Shown: positions 33,686-45,985, numbered from the stretch's first letter. The stretch: 64,000 bases of DNA from Berberis thunbergii (GCA_003290165.1 QNQO01000505.1:186001-250000), one strand, 5' to 3'. Notes: generated from the letters alone by a model not told the origin. Numbers and translations: made by a program.

Positions 33686-35034
33686 GTGCCCTACCATTGG
33701 TCGGTGGGTTCAGATGGAGGGTTGCAGTTCCGTGGGCGGCTTTGTGTTCTGTCTGATGAGGAGTTGCGGAGAAATATCTTACAGGAAGCTCATAGATCTC
33801 GTTTCACCATTCACCTTAGTGGAACGGAGATGTATCGAGATTTGAGATGTTCTTTCTGGTGGCGTGGCATGAAGAAAGACATTGGAGAGTTTGTGACACG
33901 GTGTGAGACTTGTCAGCAGGTGAAAGCAGAGCATCAGAGACCGTCTGGGTTATTGCATTCATTGGAGATCCCGACGTGGAAGTGGGAGTATGTCACTGTG
34001 GATTTCATCGATGGACTTCCACGGCCAAGGAAAGGTCATGAGTCGATATGGGTCATTGTTGATCGGTTGACGAAGTGTGCACATTTCATTCCTGTTAGTA
34101 TGAATCGGACGACAAACAGTCTAGCGGTGTTGTTTATTCAGGAGATAGTCTATCTTCATGGATCGCCTGTTTCGATTGTATCTGACCGAGATCTGATTTT
34201 TCATAGCCCACTTCTGGCAGAGTTTTCAGCATATTATGGGTACTAGATTGGACATGAGTACAACATATCATCCACAAACAGATGGCCAATCTGGGCGAGT
34301 GAATCAGGTAGTGGAAGACATGCTTAGAGCATGCATTTTAGATTTTGGAGGCAGTTGGGAAGATCACCTACCGTTGTGCAAGTTTGCGTACAACAGCTGC
34401 TACCACATAAGTATTGGCATGGCACCATTTGAGACACTCTATGAACGACCGCGTAGGTCCCCTGTTTGTTGGGCAGAGATTGGAGAGTCAGTTGTGATGG
34501 GGCTGGATGTGATAAGAGAAACTATTGAGAAGTTTGAGCTGATTAGAACACGTTTGTTGACAGCCCAAAGTAGACAGAAGAGTTGCATTGATAGGAGGCG
34601 TAAAGAGTTAGAGTTTGATGTTGGAAACAAAGTCTTTCTAAAAGTTTCCCCGATGCGCGGAGTTGTTAAGTTCCGAAATCGAAAGAAGCTTGCACCGAGA
34701 TATGTAGGGCCCTATGAGATTACTGAGATGATTGGATCAGTAGCTTACAGATTGGCTTTGCCGCAGAATATGTCAAGTCTCCACGACGTGTTTCACGTAT
34801 CCATGTTGCGGAAGTGTTTGGCAGACCCGTCACAAATTATGGAACCCCTGAGTTGGAAATTTCTGATGAGTTGACTTATCTAGTGAGGCCGGTAGCCATT
34901 GTTGATGATGACGTGAAACAATTTCGACGGAGGACGGTGAAGTTAGTGAAGGTTCAGTAGAGCCACCGGGAGGGTGACATGACTTGGGAGCTGGAGGACC
35001 AGATGAGACAGAAATACCCCGAGCTTTTTGCCTA
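33686..35034 (+). pseudogene. Gypsy-B integrase with chromodomain-like tail
   Basis: An HHCC-type zinc region (HRSRFTIHLSGTEMYRDLR...CETCQQ) leads into the core. The first two acidic residues are present (VDFIDGLP, VSDRDLIFHS). The third, normally Glu in GQSERxNQ, is Gly (GQSGRVNQ). A one-base frameshift at about 34240 splits the core. The C-terminal part has FLKVSPMRGV, LAPRYVGPYEI and LHDVFHVSMLRKC. It ends in a chromodomain-like piece (MTWELEDQMRQKYPELFA, stop 35034). Confidence 0.92.
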
Positions 35035-35095
35035 GTCTTTCTTGTCATTGCTTTGTCTGATCTCGAGGACGAGATCTCTTTTAAGGCGTGTATGA

Positions 35096-37466
35096 TGTAA
35101 TATCTGTCGAAAGCCCCCCTCCCTTCTTCTTCCTTTTTTTTCTCTTTTTTTTCTTCTAGGGAGCATTTTCTCCCTTCGTCCTCTTCTTTTCCAGTGAAAA
35201 CTCGATTGATTTGCTGATTTCTTCACCCTAAATCTCATCCCCTCCTCTTCATTTTTCTTCCTCTTTCTCCCCTCTCCTTGCTTCAGTTTTTCGTTCAAAA
35301 AAAATCAAAAATTTCAGATTGTGTGGGCTTAACGGTGTTGGCTTTGACTGATCGGATTGCATAGCTCCAATCAGCTCTTTCAGGGGCATTTGTGGCGTCA
35401 TTTGGAACCTGTAAACCTCAAATGCAAGGGTGGTATAAGGGTTGGCCGAAATTGCAAAAAAAAATTAGTGTGCATGTCCGTTAGGAAGGTTCTTCGGTGT
35501 GAATTCGGGCTTTGGGCTCATGGGTGAGCTACAAATTCTTGGACCTATTTTCGGCCTGTTGGGTTGTTCGAAGGCGATCAGACTAGGGTAGGGTGGTTTC
35601 GGTGAGTTTTTGCTGAATTTTGGGTGTATGCCGGATTTAATTTGCCAGTAAGTTTTTCTTTCAGTCACACGCCGGTTGTTATTTATTTCATTTTCCAGTT
35701 TTCGGCTAGTTTGCTAACTTTTGAGTCCGCCTTGCAGTTTTAAAAAAAAATTCTTGGTCTAGCATTCGTTGTTTTGCGAGTTGGGAGCTTCGACCGGTAG
35801 GATTTGGATTCCGAAAACCCATTCCGCTCAGGTGAGTGTAACTATAATGTTTACCATGAGTGTAACTATAATATTTACCTTGAGAAATATTATTTTAAAT
35901 TCTGAATTAAAATTTTACATTATGCCATCGATGGTGTATAAGTGAATACAAGTTCAAAATTTGGGGTTTTTGGAGACTTCGATTGCTGTGTTGGTTCTTT
36001 CGTGAATGAATTTATGTATTGGATTTTCTGAAAGCATGATAGACATGAATGGAATAAAATAGTGGTTGAATTTGGGTGTGATTAGGCTTTGGTGTAATGG
36101 CATTGGACTTGTATGTTGCGTTTTACCGTAGATTGCCGAGTCTTGAGCATGTATGATAGTTCGACTCGAATGACTTTATTGTGGTTAATTGGGTCATGTT
36201 GGGACCCTCACGTAGTCATGAATTTATGAAAATTGCCCAACTGATTATGGTTACACGTCTACTACATTTGATTCTATACAGACTCGTAGCATGTGCATGT
36301 TGATATTAGTGTAAGTGTTTTTACCCCGCTGTAATGCCTGTTGTGCCGATGCTTAGGAGCTTGCTCGCATCGTGAGTTTGATGGAGATTGAGATGACTCG
36401 CACCAGATATTGAAGACGTTATTGCATGTGGCAAGCTTGTTGAGGTGTGGTGAGCTCCCGCACGCACTTGCACATAGAAAGTGCAATAGGACGGGTATCG
36501 GAGGACGTGCTTTGGAGATTACTCGCTTTCCCTCCCAGCGCACTTGAGTTTGATTTGTATTAGGTTGGTCGTGTTAGGTCAATCGTTCGGGATGTTTAAG
36601 TTTGTATCTGGCAGATGACACCCCATTGAGATACAAACCACCCGAAGTGGTACTGATGCACATTGTGGAATGTGTCTGGGTGAGACACATTCGTAGGGTA
36701 TGCGGATACCTACGATATGAGACACATATATAAATTTTTTTTATTTCGACTTGATTGCTATACCTAGGAGACTATGAAAAATTATGATAGTTTTGTTTTC
36801 ATCGCTTGATCGTTACCATGTTTGAATCACCTGTATTGACCTACATATTTCGTAAAATTGTAGTTATTGTTGAATCTGAAATGCTTGTGTTGTTGCTTGA
36901 ACTTAGAAATATTATCCTTAGAGACATGGTGTGATTTAGACTTTAGAACCTGTATAGGGACACATTTTCCATTTTATGGACCATGCATCTAGGATTACTC
37001 ACTTATTCATTATTGTGTGGCATGAATTTCTCATGTATATTATTCTGCTATTTGTATTTAGTTCGCTCGCATCAGCTAGCTTTGTGTTTTGATGACCCCG
37101 CAAGGGGTGTACTTCTATTGGAGTGCAGACAATGTTTGTGTTCTTGGTAATCGTGGCGCTTAGGCCATGTTTCCAGCGGTAAACTATTTTGTGTTGTTTG
37201 GTTGTGTCCACCCTGTATGGGTATGTTTTGCTTCCTTTGTATTATCTGGTTAAATATTAGATGTTTGTATATATTGTTTTTGTCGCTATGACTCTGGCAG
37301 GGCGAATCATATACTCTTATTTTGCTCAAATTTTATCGTAGTTTTATTTTCGTTTGATTCTCGTTGGAAGAATGTGTTATATTATGATGTTGTGGCCGAT
37401 TATGATCCGCCTGTATTACGGATTAGTTCACACATTAGTGTCCCCATGGCGGGTCGGGGCGTTACA
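35096..37466 (+). mobile_element. Gypsy-B 3' LTR, about 2.4 kb
   Basis: It starts TGTAATATCTG after the polypurine-like TTTTAAGGCGTG and ends GGGGCGTTACA, so it keeps TG...CA ends. A CT-rich leader lies at 35115-35290. Related LTR sequence in inverse orientation occurs at 63387-64000 and, more diverged, at 27411-29060. No matching target duplication joins 37467 (CACTT) to 27406 (GTAAG). Confidence 0.85.
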
Positions 37467-39155
37467 CACTTGACCCTGCAACATCTAAACAGATTGACAA
37501 GAATATCAAGGGTAGCAATCCTAATGATGATGGTGTCACACAAGAAAAAGAAGACATCCCTGAGATAGAGGTCCAGAAGCAAGATCCTGAAACACCACTC
37601 CTAGGCAAGTAAATGATAAGAAAGTGCAGAATTTGGGCGTTAATGATGAGGCACCTGAGGATTAATTGAAAGAAGATAATGATGATTGTGGTAGTAGTGA
37701 TGGTAATACAAAAGGCATGTCTGGTGATCTGGTTTCATTCTAGAAATCATACATGAATGAGGAGATTATCCGATTTAGTAACCTCGCGGTGAATGAAGAA
37801 GAGGCGGGGAAGGGCAACAACAAGGAAATGGTGAACGATGGCATAATTGATATTAGTACCACAATGAGATGGAATGTGCTAATGAGGACATCTACAAAGC
37901 TGTCACAGGAGTTGGCTGAGCAACTGCGCTTGATTATGGAGCCCACTCTAAAAAGCAAGCTACAAGGGGATTAGAAGACTGGAAAACGTATTAACATGAA
38001 GAATGTAAATACTCACCAAATCTATTACAGTTTACTATATATGTATATATATGGATGGAGTACATTCTAACCTTGTATTTATATCTCATTGATCTGTCAG
38101 GTAATTCCATATATTGCCAGCCACTACCGAAAAGATAAGATATGGATGAGGTGGACTAGACCAAATAAGTATGTCTGAAAGCCATTGTGGCGATGTTGCT
38201 GTTGAAGCTTTGGTTACGGTATGTCGTGCTATGTCTCAACTTGAAGTGGGGCAGTTGGCTGTTGCAAGCTTTGGCAAGAAAGGAAACATAAGGTTACTCC
38301 ACGATTTTGATAGACCTTTTACTGGAGAAGCTGGGATGAATGTGAATACTAAAAAAATACCAGTCCTAAAGTGCTAATTGTTTCTGTATATACGAAAGAA
38401 ATGGAAAAGAAATTTCCCTCTGATTTTATATGCCTTTCTGATGACTGGTTTGAATGGACAGATGATCTCAAGTCTGACATTCAAGCAAGAGAATACCATC
38501 GCTGATGAGCCAGTTTTCGACCTGTTGAAGAATTTGGATAACGTGCTTGATGCTGCGGTAGCAAAATCGCGTCTTCCCTCTGGTCAAAACCCACTGCAGC
38601 AGTTAATCTTGATTATCGCTGATGGTCAATTCCACGAGAAGGTATCTTTTAATCTCCTTATCCTTAGTTTATCAGCTTTTTACAGCATTTCTGAGAGGGT
38701 ACATCCGTTTGCACAGGAGAATTTGAAGCGCTGCGTCAGAGATGTCTTGAATAAAAAGAGAATGGTTGCATTCCTTGCTAGTAGATAGCCCGCAAGAATC
38801 TATCATGGAGTTTATGGTAATTTTACAGCTCCTTTTCATGCTGGCTGTATATCGAAAAGGCAAATAATTAGTCTCCGTTTTGAGCCATCTCGTATTATTT
38901 TCTCCAGGAAGCATCATTTGAGGACAACAACGTTACATTATCAAAGTATCTGGACTCATTTTCCTTTCCATACTTGCATCATATTGAAGAACATTGAAGC
39001 TCTTCCTGGGACCCTTGCCAATTTATTGAGACAGGTACGAATGGCTTGTAGTTGGGTTTATTTCTGTATTTTCTAGGAATAAATATAATCATCCGTTGTT
39101 AATCTGCCTTTGTTCAATGCAGGTGTTTGAGCTGATGCAAAATGCAAGAGACTAG
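37467..39155 (+). pseudogene. MDN1: Midasin segment 5: acidic region and MIDAS domain
   Basis: The Asp/Glu-rich region runs 37470-37740, then RTSTKLSQELAEQLRLIMEP (from about 37889) and SKLQGD with TAG for the next Tyr. After an intron come VIPYIASHYRKDKIWMRWTR (38099) and the MIDAS (VWA-type) domain: MSESHCGDVAVEALVTVCRA, ASFGKKGNIRLLHDF, and FKQENTIADEPVFDLL after an in-frame gap. The DxSxS metal-binding motif expected between RPNK and MSES is deleted, with a frame change at 38168. A frameshift at about 38980 precedes ILKNIEALPGTLANLLRQ. The final exon encodes FELMQNARD and the natural stop. Confidence 0.93.
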
Positions 39156-40290
39156 GCACAGGTGGGCTGCAGATCTTGACATGCCTCCTGCGATTTTGGT
39201 AGGATGAGCGATTGGACCTGATTGCAACAAATTAGAAAGTATACAGAAAAATAGAAAGGATACAGAGGACAACAGAACGATGTGAATATATGAGTACAAT
39301 TGTACAGTTAGTTTACAATTGTAAAATACGATAACTAGTCAGCCAATATAAAGCAGGTCCTTGGTTCGCCATTTCCATTGCCAGTGTTTTCTCTCGAGTA
39401 ATTTTGCCATCCAAATAATCTGGACATAAGAACAGAACCTAAACGTAAGTGGGTGTGCCCGAGTATTATTGGCACCCACAATTGTATAGCTCTGTTTTGT
39501 TGGGGATGTGTTGATACCGATGGGTTCAGATTCATTTATACTTTACGTTGACCTGCTTTGCTGTTAATGAACCCTTCCACAAAACTAACTCATCAGAACA
39601 AATATATCAAATCCTGCTGCTCCTAAACCCTTCTCTTACCAACCCCCCTTGCCTAAACATATAACATCCAGCAATTTATTGAACCCAAATTTTGTTTTGG
39701 GTTGGGCACAAGTTGCAGTCTTTTCTTACCAAACCATTAGGCTTGTTAAGTGAAGAGGAGTAGGTGATATAGGTTGGGTAGCAATGTGATAGGATGCGAG
39801 GAGGGAAAGATGTTGGTTGTGGAATAAAGGGTTGAGAAATGAGGGTTGGTGGAAGGAAATTTTAATTTCTATTTTTCAAATAGTATTTTATTTTTCAAAA
39901 TAGGATTTTTTTTTTTTGGAAATGCAAGCTGGGGTTTTGATGATCCTCGAACCTTATCATTAAATCAAAAGCATCGAGGTACATTAAGTTTACACCACTC
40001 AGTTATCCCTTCATCATACATAATTTCCTTAAAATCCCGAGCCAAACTAAGAGATTGATTAATGAGATTTAAGCTCACTAGTTGTCCAGATGGTTCCTTG
40101 GTGAACTTGTTGAAACTCGTGATCTTGGTGGGCATTTATCCATTGCTTAGTCATATTGAGAATGAGGATATTCCTTCCCTTCCCTAACAAATAGAAAATG
40201 TCAAAATGGTGATCTTGAAGCACACGAAATTGAAAAGTAAACACTAAGCAAAATTTAGTTCTTGAGAGATTCCAAGAGCTGATGTTGATC
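39156..40290. other. Region after midasin, no gene seen
   Basis: AT-rich 3' flank of the midasin relic. A short stretch at about 39850-39910 (TTTCTATTTTTCAAATAG repeats) resembles the LTR of the small gypsy remnant at 42.8-44.4 kb. Confidence 0.5.
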
Positions 40291-40299
40291 TTCATCTTA

Positions 40300-42410
40300 C
40301 TTCTTTTAATTGATTATACCCTGAATTTAGGGTTTGCTTTGCTGGTTCGGGAAGATCTTCTAGGAGTGTCCTCCTTAGGAAGCCGATTGGTGTTTTCCTC
40401 ACATTCATCTTCAGTAGTGTTTTGGCCAACCAAAGTAACCTCCCTCTCAAGATTAGCTTTTAAATCTACAAGATATTCTTTCATTGCTTCCATGCCGTTG
40501 TCGTTATCTATTTCTTCTTTATCTACATTGTTAACTTCATGCCCATTCTCATAATCATCTATCGTTTGCAAGATGTTTTTAACCTTAGATAAGGTGATGG
40601 GAGTATCTATACTTTCCACTTGGAATAAGTGTTCATCCCATTCTGAGTATCCATACCTTCCACTTGGAATAAGTCTTCATCCCATTCTCATTCCTATTTT
40701 CTGCTTCACACATATGCAGTGTCATTGGACTGGTATCATTCTCAATAACTTCAGCTTGTTTTGTCATCATTGCTAAAGTCTCATCATTGTTCTGATGTTC
40801 TATTGTTGTAGGAGCTAAGGCTAAGCAAAAAACTGATTAAATCGATCGAACCGATCAAAACCGAATCGATTGATTCGATTTAAATTCGGTTCGGATCGGT
40901 TTCGGTTTTAAAAAAATTCAAAACCGAAGTGGTTGGTTCGGCTTTTGGTTTCTATGTGATTTTAACCGACCAAACTGAACCGACCGAATATATATAATAA
41001 ATAATATATATTTTATATATAAATAATATAATATGTTTAAAATAGTCGATCGGTTCGGTTTTATTTCGGTTTTTATTCGATTTTAGTTGGTTCAGTTACG
41101 ATTTGCATAAATTAGAATCGGTTCGGTTTTGGATCGATTTTGTTAATGGTCGGTTCGATTTGAAAATTAACCGACCTAAGTTGGTTCGATTCATGGTTTA
41201 GGTGAAAAATTGAACCGATGGTTCAGTTTTCAACCCTAGTAGGAGCTACGTCTTTGTTAATTGTTTCTTCCATGTTTCCAATTTTGTCACTTTCACTTGA
41301 TTGATTGTTGTTTTGATCAACACTCATTTGTGAATTTTTAGCATCTGCACCCACATTACAATCATTCAATATGTTCCTTTCTTCTTGTTGTGCGTGTGGT
41401 CTGAAGGTATGTCTCCCTTGTGCAATGGTCCAACCATCATTGGGTTGTTTTCCCAGCCACAAGAGTTTTCTTCCACTGGTCTCCACGCCTTAGAAGGAGC
41501 TCTCCTACTTTCCATATTCTTTGGGCATTGTTATCTTGTCTCTTTGAACACGAGAGCCTTATCAATACCACACCTAATTTCAGTATGCCCAAATCTTTTA
41601 AAGATTTCCACGGGTATTCCATACTAAGAACAAAAAAACCTCCATTTTCAACCCCAAACTGAAGTGTGTCAGGGAGAGGATTACAAGCTTCCACTTTAAT
41701 ACTGATGTTAGCGTAGTTGAGTCTAGTGCATTCCTCAGTCACTTTTTCCATGCAAAGAGGTTTTCCTTTTGCTAGCAATCATACTGAGGCCTATTGGGGT
41801 CCAAACCTGCTTAGGTACGCAATAGAATCTAACCCAAATGGGAACCTTTGACATGAGTTTTTTGCTTAACTCAAATTCTTTAGACCAACTCCTGATAACA
41901 AAGAGTTTACTTGCAATATAGAGAGGATTATCCTGGAGAGCTTTTTATCTGTCATCTTCTTCAGAGAATCTGAAGAAGAATCATTCCCCATCTATTGTCA
42001 CTTGCATATCGCCTTTTGGATTCCATTTCCTTGTAACAACACTCTGCAATAAGTGGTAAGGGAGCTTGGAGTCAATGAAGTAACCCACGAGTTGATTACC
42101 CTAAATTGCATCCCATTCCTGAGTAATTTGGCTAGGTAAAATGCATTTTCCTCCATCAATCTTTGGAGCATGGAAGGATAGAGGGGTCGAGCTGGCATAA
42201 TTGTTACTTTCCAAATAGAGCTCTCCAAGGGTCGTCGCTGGTTATCGAGGTTCCCCTGTGAGGAGCAATGGAAGCAAGTGGCGAAGTGGATGTCAGAGGT
42301 TCAGTAATAAGAAGAGGAGGCATAAATTGAGAACCAACCCCTTTAGGAAGGTTGGCAGAGCTACCAAGGTTTGTTGGAGGAGGAAGGGATCCTCCTCCTT
42401 TGGCAGCCAT
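40300..42410 (-). pseudogene. LINE ORF1-type (DUF4283) relic
   Basis: Read right to left: MAAKGGGSLPPPTNLGSSAN (start 42410) and DDPWRALFGK; a degenerate middle (42228-41998); GKPLCMEKVTEECTRLNYAN and VKVEACNPLP-like sequence (41778-41640), which is the end of a DUF4283 domain; then a Gln/Asn/Glu-rich tail (41486-41223). A hAT MITE intervenes (40816-41238). The tail resumes at 40619-40314 with an acidic then Arg/Ser-rich end. It has several frame breaks. ORF2 (endonuclease and RT) is not present. A 45-bp tandem duplication (CTTCCACTTGGAATAAG) lies at 40612-40690. Confidence 0.7.
40816..41238. mobile_element. hAT-like MITE, 423 bp
   Basis: It is flanked by an exact 8-bp duplication GTAGGAGC (40808-40815 and 41239-41246). 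The ends TAAGGCTAAGC and TTTTCAACCCTA form an imperfect terminal inverted repeat. The interior is dense in CGGTTCGGTTTT and AACCGAACCGA-type words, a known style of plant MITE. It has no coding capacity. Confidence 0.88.
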
Positions 42411-42793
42411 GCCAGAGTAGAGACAGGGGTGAAGGGGCTAAAGAGAATAGGCTACTAAACCTTTTCTTTCAGTCAGCATAATTAATAGCCTCCACACCAT
42501 CGAAGGTAGCTCTCGTCGTCGAAGCCTCTCCCAGAATTCGCGTTCAAGGCCTCTCCTCAGATCTCGCCATTAAAGTCTCTCCTCATATCTCACTGTCAAA
42601 GCAAATTTTCGAATCTTGCTCTCCTCTCCATAGATCGTTCTATCTCTCTATAGATCTCAGACCTCGCCGTTGAAAGCAATCTCACTGTCAAAATCACCCC
42701 GTAGAACTTAGATCACCAGACTTGAGTTGCAAAGAGAGACTCAGATCAGTCTACTTGAACTGGTTGGGTTTGCATTCCAACAACCGCATTCTT

Positions 42794-44395
42794 GGATTTT
42801 AGTTTATATTTTTCAATAGGTTTTTAGTTTGTACTTTACTAATAGTATTTTGGTTTTATTTCTAAAAGAATTATAGTTTATTTTTCAATAGGGGGATTTC
42901 CAAAGAATTATTATTCATAGAACCTTTGTATTTTTATCTTTGCTGGTGTATTCTAGATTGTTCTAACTTGTGTTGCGTCAAGTGGTATCATAGCGGGTTT
43001 CTCCCATCTTGCTATCTTGATTCATATTCCTAGGTGGTTGTGTTGGAGATGACGTTCCTATTATTCGAGCAGATTTGGATGCTCGGAATGCTCGCATAGA
43101 TGCAATGACTAACCAACTCGAAGAGATTCACGAGTTATTGCGACAATTTGTAGAAGGCAATTCCGGAGGTAACAATGGCGAAGATAACAGAGGCAATATT
43201 CGAAGAGGTAATCATGGAGAAAATAGAAGAAGACTTCATGTTCAAGATAGTGAGTCTGAATTAGAAGAGAAAGTCGAGGAACCGACGCCAACAATTGCTA
43301 ATGCTCCTACATCGGAATCTGAAAGTTAGCTTTCTGATTTTGATTGACATTGAGGGTGAGATTATTGAGTCAATCTAAGAATCTGATGTTTTCTATCCCG
43401 TGGTAGTAAAAGGATTGTTGGCAGCAAACATAGAAGAAAAACAGTTCCTATTGAAATGCAGCAGTTGTGGGGCAAATTTGAGGAAATTATTTCAGAAGAG
43501 TCCTCTCAAGGCTTCCACTTATGAGAGATCACCACATGTATTTGGTCTCCGGTGCTAGCATACGGAATTTGTCTCATTACCGTAAGAGTCCGAAAGATAA
43601 TGAAATTTTGCGAGAACATATTGAGAAGTTGAGGAAAAGATTTATAAGGGAGTGTATGAATTCATGTGCAATACCTATCATCCTAGTTCTGAAGAAGGAT
43701 AATACTTGGCAAATGTGTGTAGATAGCCAAACAATCAACAAAATCACTATAAAATATAGGTTTCCTATACCTTGTTTAGAAGACATGTTAGATATGCTTG
43801 AGGGTTTGAAGGTGTTCACAAAGCTAGACCTGCAAAGTGGATATCACCTGATTCAAAATCAAGCCTGGAGATGAATGGCAAACAACTTTCAAAAGCAAGG
43901 ATGGATTGTATGAGTGGTTGAATCCATGAGAATTTTCAAGACTTTCAATGACTCGGGGTCAATTTCTTGATTGATGTAGGACACATGGCTAATTGAAGAC
44001 CTAATGGACTTATGATAGATTTTAGGTTTTCAAAACAACACTTTACTGTTTCGGAATAGAATTTTAGTTTCTATTTTTCAAATAGGATTTTAGTTTCTAT
44101 TTTTCTATAGAATTTTAATTTTTATTTTCCAATAGGTTTTTAGTTTCTCTTTTACAAATAGTATTTTAGTTTTATTTCTAATAGGATTATAGTTTATTTC
44201 CCAATAGACCTTGAATTTCCAAAAGCTACTAGGACAATCCAAGGTTGGATTAGGTCTTTAAATAACTCTCATGTATCGTCCAATGAATTATTCAATTATT
44301 ATTCAAAGAATCTTTGCGCTTTTATCTTTGATGATGAATTCCAATTCTTTTTCTGGTGGTTTCCAGATTGTTCTAATTTGTGTTGTGTCGTAAGG
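42794..44395 (+). mobile_element. Small gypsy remnant with two LTR-like ends
   Basis: LTR-like sequence at 42794-42978 and 43975-44395 shares T-rich TTTTAGTTTATTTTTCAATAG-type words and a common end (AGATTGTTCTAAYTTGTGTT). A primer-binding-like TGGTATCATAGCG follows the first at 42983. The interior has a short gag-like frame (43075-43329, acidic and Asn-rich) and an RT piece (43521-43874: [51 protein letters not shown]). A truncated DGLYEWL follows before the 3' LTR. The RT resembles the chromovirus/Reina side of gypsy. Most of pol is deleted. Confidence 0.75.
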
Positions 44396-45028
44396 GGTTT
44401 TAAGGGGTTAGGGTCAGTGGAAGTTACTTGTTAGCTTATGTGTGGAGGATGAACGGAGTAACAAGATGTTGAGGGAACAAATGTAAGGATAATTGGTGGA
44501 GAAAGAGATTGGTGGACTGTGCACGTGCCAAGAAATCAAAAAAATAATATTTCCTTCTGTATTTTATCAAACCAATATTTTGTATGAATTGAGATGCCAT
44601 ATTGCCTTAAATGGATTGATGCATCAAAATTAAATAATGCAAAATGACTTTTAAGGCTTACTTTTTCACAAAATAGATCATTTAGATATCGTAGTTGATG
44701 CAACAGCTAATTTGTGCCTACTTTTATACTTTTATAACTAACAAAGATTCTTTTATTAACACAGGTTAACCCACAAAGTTATAGGACACCTTTACCCTTT
44801 CTAAACAAATACAAAACCTACTTTTATACTTTTATGACCAACAATGACTCTTTTATTAATTATTCTAATTATGACCAACCAATTGTTGGTTATGTTAGAC
44901 TATATAAGTTGATGATTTTTGGCATTTTATTTCTACAATCACTTTCCAAAACATACCTAAATGGACCTAGAAGTATCACATTGTTCTTATTATTTATTTA
45001 TTTATTTATTATTTATCAATTTAGTTGA

Positions 45029-45112
<84 letters not shown>
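45029..45112 (+). repeat. (ATT)n microsatellite
   Basis: About 27 uninterrupted ATT/TTA units. Confidence 0.97.
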
Positions 45113-45675
45113 GTAGTTGGGGAGGTGAATGATTTCAGTTCTTAGATAATAATCCTTACTTCTTAACTCGCTCAAAACTTAAACTGTCAATTTTTTTTAA
45201 AATACAGAGTTATCAGTTTGTTATTCAATATTGCAAACCACCTGACTTCAATAATCGTTGGATCTGTTTGGGTTAGGATATATAAGTTGATAATTTTTGA
45301 CAATTTACACTTTTCAAAACACGTTTAATGGAACCAGAAATACCACAACTTATTTTGTTTTATTATTATTCTTTTTTGTGGCATGATTTCTGCTATAAAG
45401 AGATCACAATGTTTACTTTTTAACTCATATCGTTAATAGCCTCAATACTTGAACTATAGAAAAAAAAATTCAAGAAAATTAGTCTACATGAATAATACTC
45501 AAGTTTTTTGTTTCTTACAAATATAATATTTGCGAAACAGATAAGGGATTAAGTTATCTGTCAATCTTTTCAAAGCTGCCAAAATCTTTTCAACAAGTGG
45601 ACTGCAGAAGGTTAGGAGACTATCAAGAACAAAAAAGAAATATGACTGATCATTGAAGTGAACTATAGCTAGTGA

Positions 45676-45680
45676 TAATA

Positions 45681-45757
<77 letters not shown>

Positions 45758-45765
45758 AATAATAC
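45676..45765 (+). repeat. (AAT)n microsatellite
   Basis: About 24 AAT/ATA units, then AAAT repeats. It is the reverse-complement motif of the array at 45029. Confidence 0.97.
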
Positions 45766-45985
45766 ACGAACTGCTAAAATTGGAGAAATTTTTTTATTAT
45801 TGGATGAACAAAAAGCATTGAACACTAATATTTACTCAAATATGAAACAAAATGCAGAACACAACTACAGCGAGACGAAGCCCATCTGGACATGTTGTAA
45901 AAAGCCGTCCAAATTGAATTGCAGAAGTTTATTTCAGATGACAGATACACGCTCCGCTTGCATTAATCCGAGCTCCAACTTCCAT

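Larger units (their letters stand above)
10745..39155 (+). pseudogene. MDN1: Midasin (MDN1/REA1) pseudogene, C-terminal half, split by transposons
   Basis: Midasin is a giant dynein-like AAA ATPase that removes assembly factors from pre-60S ribosomes in the nucleus. Here the exons run from the end of an inter-AAA region (NLEDAQLANLENYGWGI, 10755) through two AAA modules, the long linker, the Asp/Glu-rich region and the MIDAS domain, to the natural C-terminus (FELMQNARD-stop, 39153-39155). The first AAA modules are absent. Exons keep GT..AG introns, so this is not a retrocopy. It carries many lesions (stops at 12074 and 12770, frameshifts at about 12777, 13507, 20060 and 38990) and four large insertions: a hAT element, a copia element, a DUF4283 insertion and a gypsy complex. 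Much of the linker and acidic region is missing across 27411-37466. Key family motifs make the identity secure. Confidence 0.95.
44396..45980. other. AT-rich interval with microsatellites, no gene
   Basis: No coding sequence is recognised. A diverged direct repeat exists: the block GGTTATGTTAGACTATATAA and onward (about 44888-44990) is echoed at about 45272-45370, each followed by TTAT-rich sequence. Confidence 0.5.

Noticed and set aside
27406..37471. A single complete gypsy element with matching target duplication
   Set aside because: Flanking pentamers differ (GTAAG, CACTT) and the left LTR is inverted relative to the body.
10745..39155. A functional midasin gene with long introns
   Set aside because: Stops, frameshifts, a split exon, the missing MIDAS motif and missing exons cannot be removed by splicing.
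45499..45825. Open frame with a long Leu run
   Set aside because: The Leu run is the (AAT)n microsatellite read on the other strand.
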